Positions 49,942-51,876 of a stretch of 51,876 bases of DNA are shown here, piece after piece. The stretch lies in the NCBI GenBank assembly GCA_027485285.1, contig JAIXRH010000087.1, forward strand, positions 1 through 51,876. The letters are read 5' to 3'. A program made the translations under genes and the position numbers. The notes under the pieces were generated by a model. The model was not told the DNA's origin. It saw only the letters and a list, made by a program, of their open reading frames with translations, and made no database searches. The stretch's first letter is position 1. Each line of letters opens with the position of its first letter. This DNA comes from Comamonadaceae bacterium (GTDB taxonomy: Bacteria > Pseudomonadota > Gammaproteobacteria > Burkholderiales > Burkholderiaceae_C).

Positions 49942-51338
49942 TGCGCCGCCTCTTGAAACGCCGCATCAGGTTTGACGCGACGCAGCAGCGCCAGCATGTC
50001 ATGCTCAATGCGACCCAGTGCAGCTTGGGTTTGGCCTTCAAAGCGCAGCACCAGCACGGGCGTGGTGTTGGACGCGCGAATCAAACCAAAGCCATCGGCC
50101 CAATCGATGCGCAGGCCGTCAATCACGCACGCCTCGGGCTTGAACTCGGGCGAAGGCAATTCCCCCGAGGACACCAGCTGCTGCAACTCAGCGCTCAAAC
50201 GGTGGGGCTCGCCTTCGGCACAGCTCACGTTCAACTCTGGGGTGGAAAAACTGGAAGGCAAGGCGTCGAGCACCGCATTGGCATCTGGGCTACGGCTGAC
50301 AATTTCTAACAAGCGGCAACCGGCATAGGTGCCATCGTCAAAACCAAACCAACGTTCTTTGAAAAAGATATGGCCACTCATCTCGCCACCCAAGGGTGAA
50401 TCGACTTCCTTCATCTTGGCTTTGATCAGTGAGTGGCCTGTTTTGAACATCAAGGCTTGGCCGCCAGCTTCGCGAATGGCGGGAGCCAAACGCTGCGAGC
50501 ACTTGACATCAAACACAATCGCACCACCCGGCACGCGTGACAAAACGTCTTGTGCAAACAAGGCCATTTGGCGGTCGGGGTAAATGTTGTTGCCGCCTTG
50601 GGTCACGATGCCCAAGCGGTCGCCGTCGCCGTCAAACGCCAACCCCAATTCAGCGCCAGTGGTTTTGAGTGCGGCAATCAAGTCTTTCAAGTTCTCAGGC
50701 TTGCTGGGGTCTGGGTGGTGGTTGGGGAAGTTGCCGTCTACTTCGCTGAACAACTCGACCACCTCGCAGCCCAAGGCGCGGAAGATGCCAGGCGCTGTGG
50801 CACCCGCAATGCCATTGCCGCAATCGACCACCACTTTCATGGGGCGGCTCAAGCGCACATCGCCGACGATGCGAGCCACGTAGTCGGCAGTCACGTCCAA
50901 CTGCTTGACGCTGCCACCGGCTTTGAGCATCCAGCTTTCCGCCTCCATGATGTGGCGCAGTCCTTGAATTTCGTCACCGTGAATGGCGCGACCACCCAAA
51001 ACCATTTTGAATCCGTTGTAATCCTTGGGGTTGTGACTGCCCGTGACTTGAATACCGCTCTTGCACAACGTGCAAGCTGCGAAGTACAACATGGGCGTGG
51101 TGACCGCACCCACATCAATCACTTGGACGCCTGCAGCGACCAAGCCACGCATCAGAGCTTCGACCAGCGAAGGCCCGCTCAAGCGGCCATCACGGCCCAC
51201 GGCCACAGTGGTTTCGCCGTTGGCAGCGGCATGCGTGCCGAAGGCACGGCCCAGGGCTTCGGCGACTTCAACATTGAGGGTTGAGGGAACGACACCGCGG
51301 ATGTCGTAGGCTTTGAAGATGGAGGGGATAACTTGCAT
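49938..51338 (-). CDS. Phosphomannomutase/phosphoglucomutase (AlgC/ManB type)
   Basis: The 466-residue alpha-D-phosphohexomutase interconverts 1- and 6-phosphates of mannose or glucose for LPS and exopolysaccharide sugars. Motifs: IFKAYDIRGVVP, phosphoserine Ser101 in TGSHNPKDYNGFK, metal loop DGDGDRLG, sugar loop GGEMSGHIFF and the phosphate-binding loop near RASNTTPVLVLRFEG. The start at 51338 is the family start. It leads the waaC-waaA operon. Confidence 0.95.
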   Translation of the reverse strand: MQVIPSIFKAYDIRGVVPSTLNVEVAEALGRAFGTHAAANGETTVAVGRDGRLSGPSLVEALMRGLVAAGVQVIDVGAVTTPMLYFAACTLCKSGIQVTGSHNPKDYNGFKMVLGGRAIHGDEIQGLRHIMEAESWMLKAGGSVKQLDVTADYVARIVGDVRLSRPMKVVVDCGNGIAGATAPGIFRALGCEVVELFSEVDGNFPNHHPDPSKPENLKDLIAALKTTGAELGLAFDGDGDRLGIVTQGGNNIYPDRQMALFAQDVLSRVPGGAIVFDVKCSQRLAPAIREAGGQALMFKTGHSLIKAKMKEVDSPLGGEMSGHIFFKERWFGFDDGTYAGCRLLEIVSRSPDANAVLDALPSSFSTPELNVSCAEGEPHRLSAELQQLVSSGELPSPEFKPEACVIDGLRIDWADGFGLIRASNTTPVLVLRFEGQTQAALGRIEHDMLALLRRVKPDAAFQEAAH

Positions 51339-51442
51339 GGTGCTGAGATTGTAGAGAGCCCGATACCCTCTTATGGGCCGATTATGATGACGCAACGTCA
51401 GCCACCCCTCCCACTCCATCCCCCCTCAATACCGTTATTCGA
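51339..51442. promoter_or_regulatory. Divergent region between the phosphohexomutase and Ogt/MGMT genes
   Basis: The 104-bp stretch must contain promoters for both genes. Nothing specific was recognised; the reading frame of the methyltransferase stays open through most of it. Confidence 0.3.
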
Positions 51443-51876
51443 GTGCGCGCACAGCCAACAGCCCCTTTGTTCCAACACCACAGCGCCACACCACTTGGAG
51501 AGGTGCTACTAGCGGCCACCGAGCTTGGTTTAGCAGGGGTGTGGTTTGTGCACGGCCAAAAACACATGCCAGACACGAGCGGTTGGCGAACCCAGGACAC
51601 GCCCCCAACTTTGCAAAAAGCCGCTCAGCAATTGGCTGAATATTTCAGCGGCCAACGCCACAATTTTGATTTGCCGCTTTGCCACGCATGGGGCACACCA
51701 TTTCAACGCGTCGTGTGGCAAGCCTTGCAGCGCATCCCTTACGGCCACACCCGCACATATGGCGACATCGCCCGCGACATTGGCAACCCAACAGCCGTTC
51801 GCGCTGTGGGTGCGGCCATTGGCCAAAACCCGCACACCATCGTCGTGCCCTGCCATCGGGTGGTAGGGGTCAATGG
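51443..51876 (+). CDS. ogt: Methylated-DNA-protein cysteine methyltransferase (Ogt/MGMT), 3' truncated by the window end
   Basis: The frame encodes TPLGEVLLAATELGLAGVWF, then GTPFQRVVWQALQRIPYGHT, the helix RTYGDIARDIGNPTAVRAVG and the active site PCHRV, whose Cys accepts the alkyl group from O6-alkylguanine. The protein runs off the right edge just after the active site. No ATG begins the frame; GTG at 51443 is the most likely start, but no good ribosome-binding site is seen and an alternative start is possible. Confidence 0.88.
   Translation, partial: MRAQPTAPLFQHHSATPLGEVLLAATELGLAGVWFVHGQKHMPDTSGWRTQDTPPTLQKAAQQLAEYFSGQRHNFDLPLCHAWGTPFQRVVWQALQRIPYGHTRTYGDIARDIGNPTAVRAVGAAIGQNPHTIVVPCHRVVGVN

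Noticed and set aside
1-51876. tRNA or rRNA genes
   Set aside because: No cloverleaf-type or conserved rRNA sequence was recognised on either strand; a covariance-model search would be needed to exclude small RNAs.

Overview
The window looks like a chromosomal segment of a betaproteobacterium of the order Burkholderiales, most likely a Comamonadaceae-type freshwater or soil bacterium. The reasons are the many Bug/TctC-type periplasmic receptors, a HiPIP electron carrier, the pcm-rhodanese-tolC and waaC-waaA neighbourhoods, and moderately high GC with dense, overlapping genes. This assignment is inferred from gene content; no rRNA or tRNA gene was seen. No transposase, integrase, CRISPR array or phage gene was recognised.

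Layout. (a) 1-6922 is mostly housekeeping: the tail of an MFS-like membrane protein, a MetE-core-like methyltransferase, a luciferase-like flavin enzyme, an unusual HTH-plus-receiver response regulator, the ABC-F translation factor EttA and an RhlE-type DEAD-box helicase. (b) 6926-34762 is a nearly uninterrupted catabolic island of 24 genes. A minus-strand run (16016 to 6926) carries two near-duplicate Liv-type binding proteins, an alpha/beta hydrolase, an NTF2-like protein, a GntR/FCD regulator, a complete LivHMGF ABC importer, a VanA-like Rieske oxygenase and a stand-alone VanB-type ferredoxin. Divergent from it is a class A flavin monooxygenase (16151). A minus-strand ring-cleavage operon follows (20774 to 17780): cyclase-family hydrolase, intradiol dioxygenase, extradiol-type VOC dioxygenase and a YciI-like protein, with a RutE-like nitroreductase upstream. 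A plus-strand operon (21809-28928) encodes a molybdenum hydroxylase pair (IorAB type), a Bug receptor, a ThDP-dependent decarboxylase-like enzyme and an aldehyde dehydrogenase. Converging on it is a minus-strand operon (34762 to 29023) with a D-2-hydroxyacid dehydrogenase, a LigW-like decarboxylase, an NTF2-like protein, two Bug receptors and an NMT1-type lipoprotein. (c) 34910-51876 returns to ordinary functions: HiPIP, PdxH, a TonB-dependent receptor with a DUF2946-like partner, MsrA, a YdcF-like protein, a TetR-RND efflux operon, pcm-rhodanese-tolC, lipopolysaccharide core genes (waaA, waaC), a phosphohexomutase and the start of an Ogt/MGMT gene.

Working model (inference). The island resembles a funnel for a substituted aromatic acid, possibly lignin-derived or an N-heteroaromatic. 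It has ABC uptake and periplasmic receptors. Side-chain processing could run from 2-hydroxyacid to 2-oxoacid to aldehyde to acid. LigW-like decarboxylation, Rieske O-demethylation or hydroxylation and flavin monooxygenase hydroxylation would follow, ending in ring cleavage by two unrelated dioxygenases. No maleylacetate reductase, no Rieske reductase and no TctAB permease lies in the window, so the route cannot be closed from this sequence alone. The substrate is unknown.
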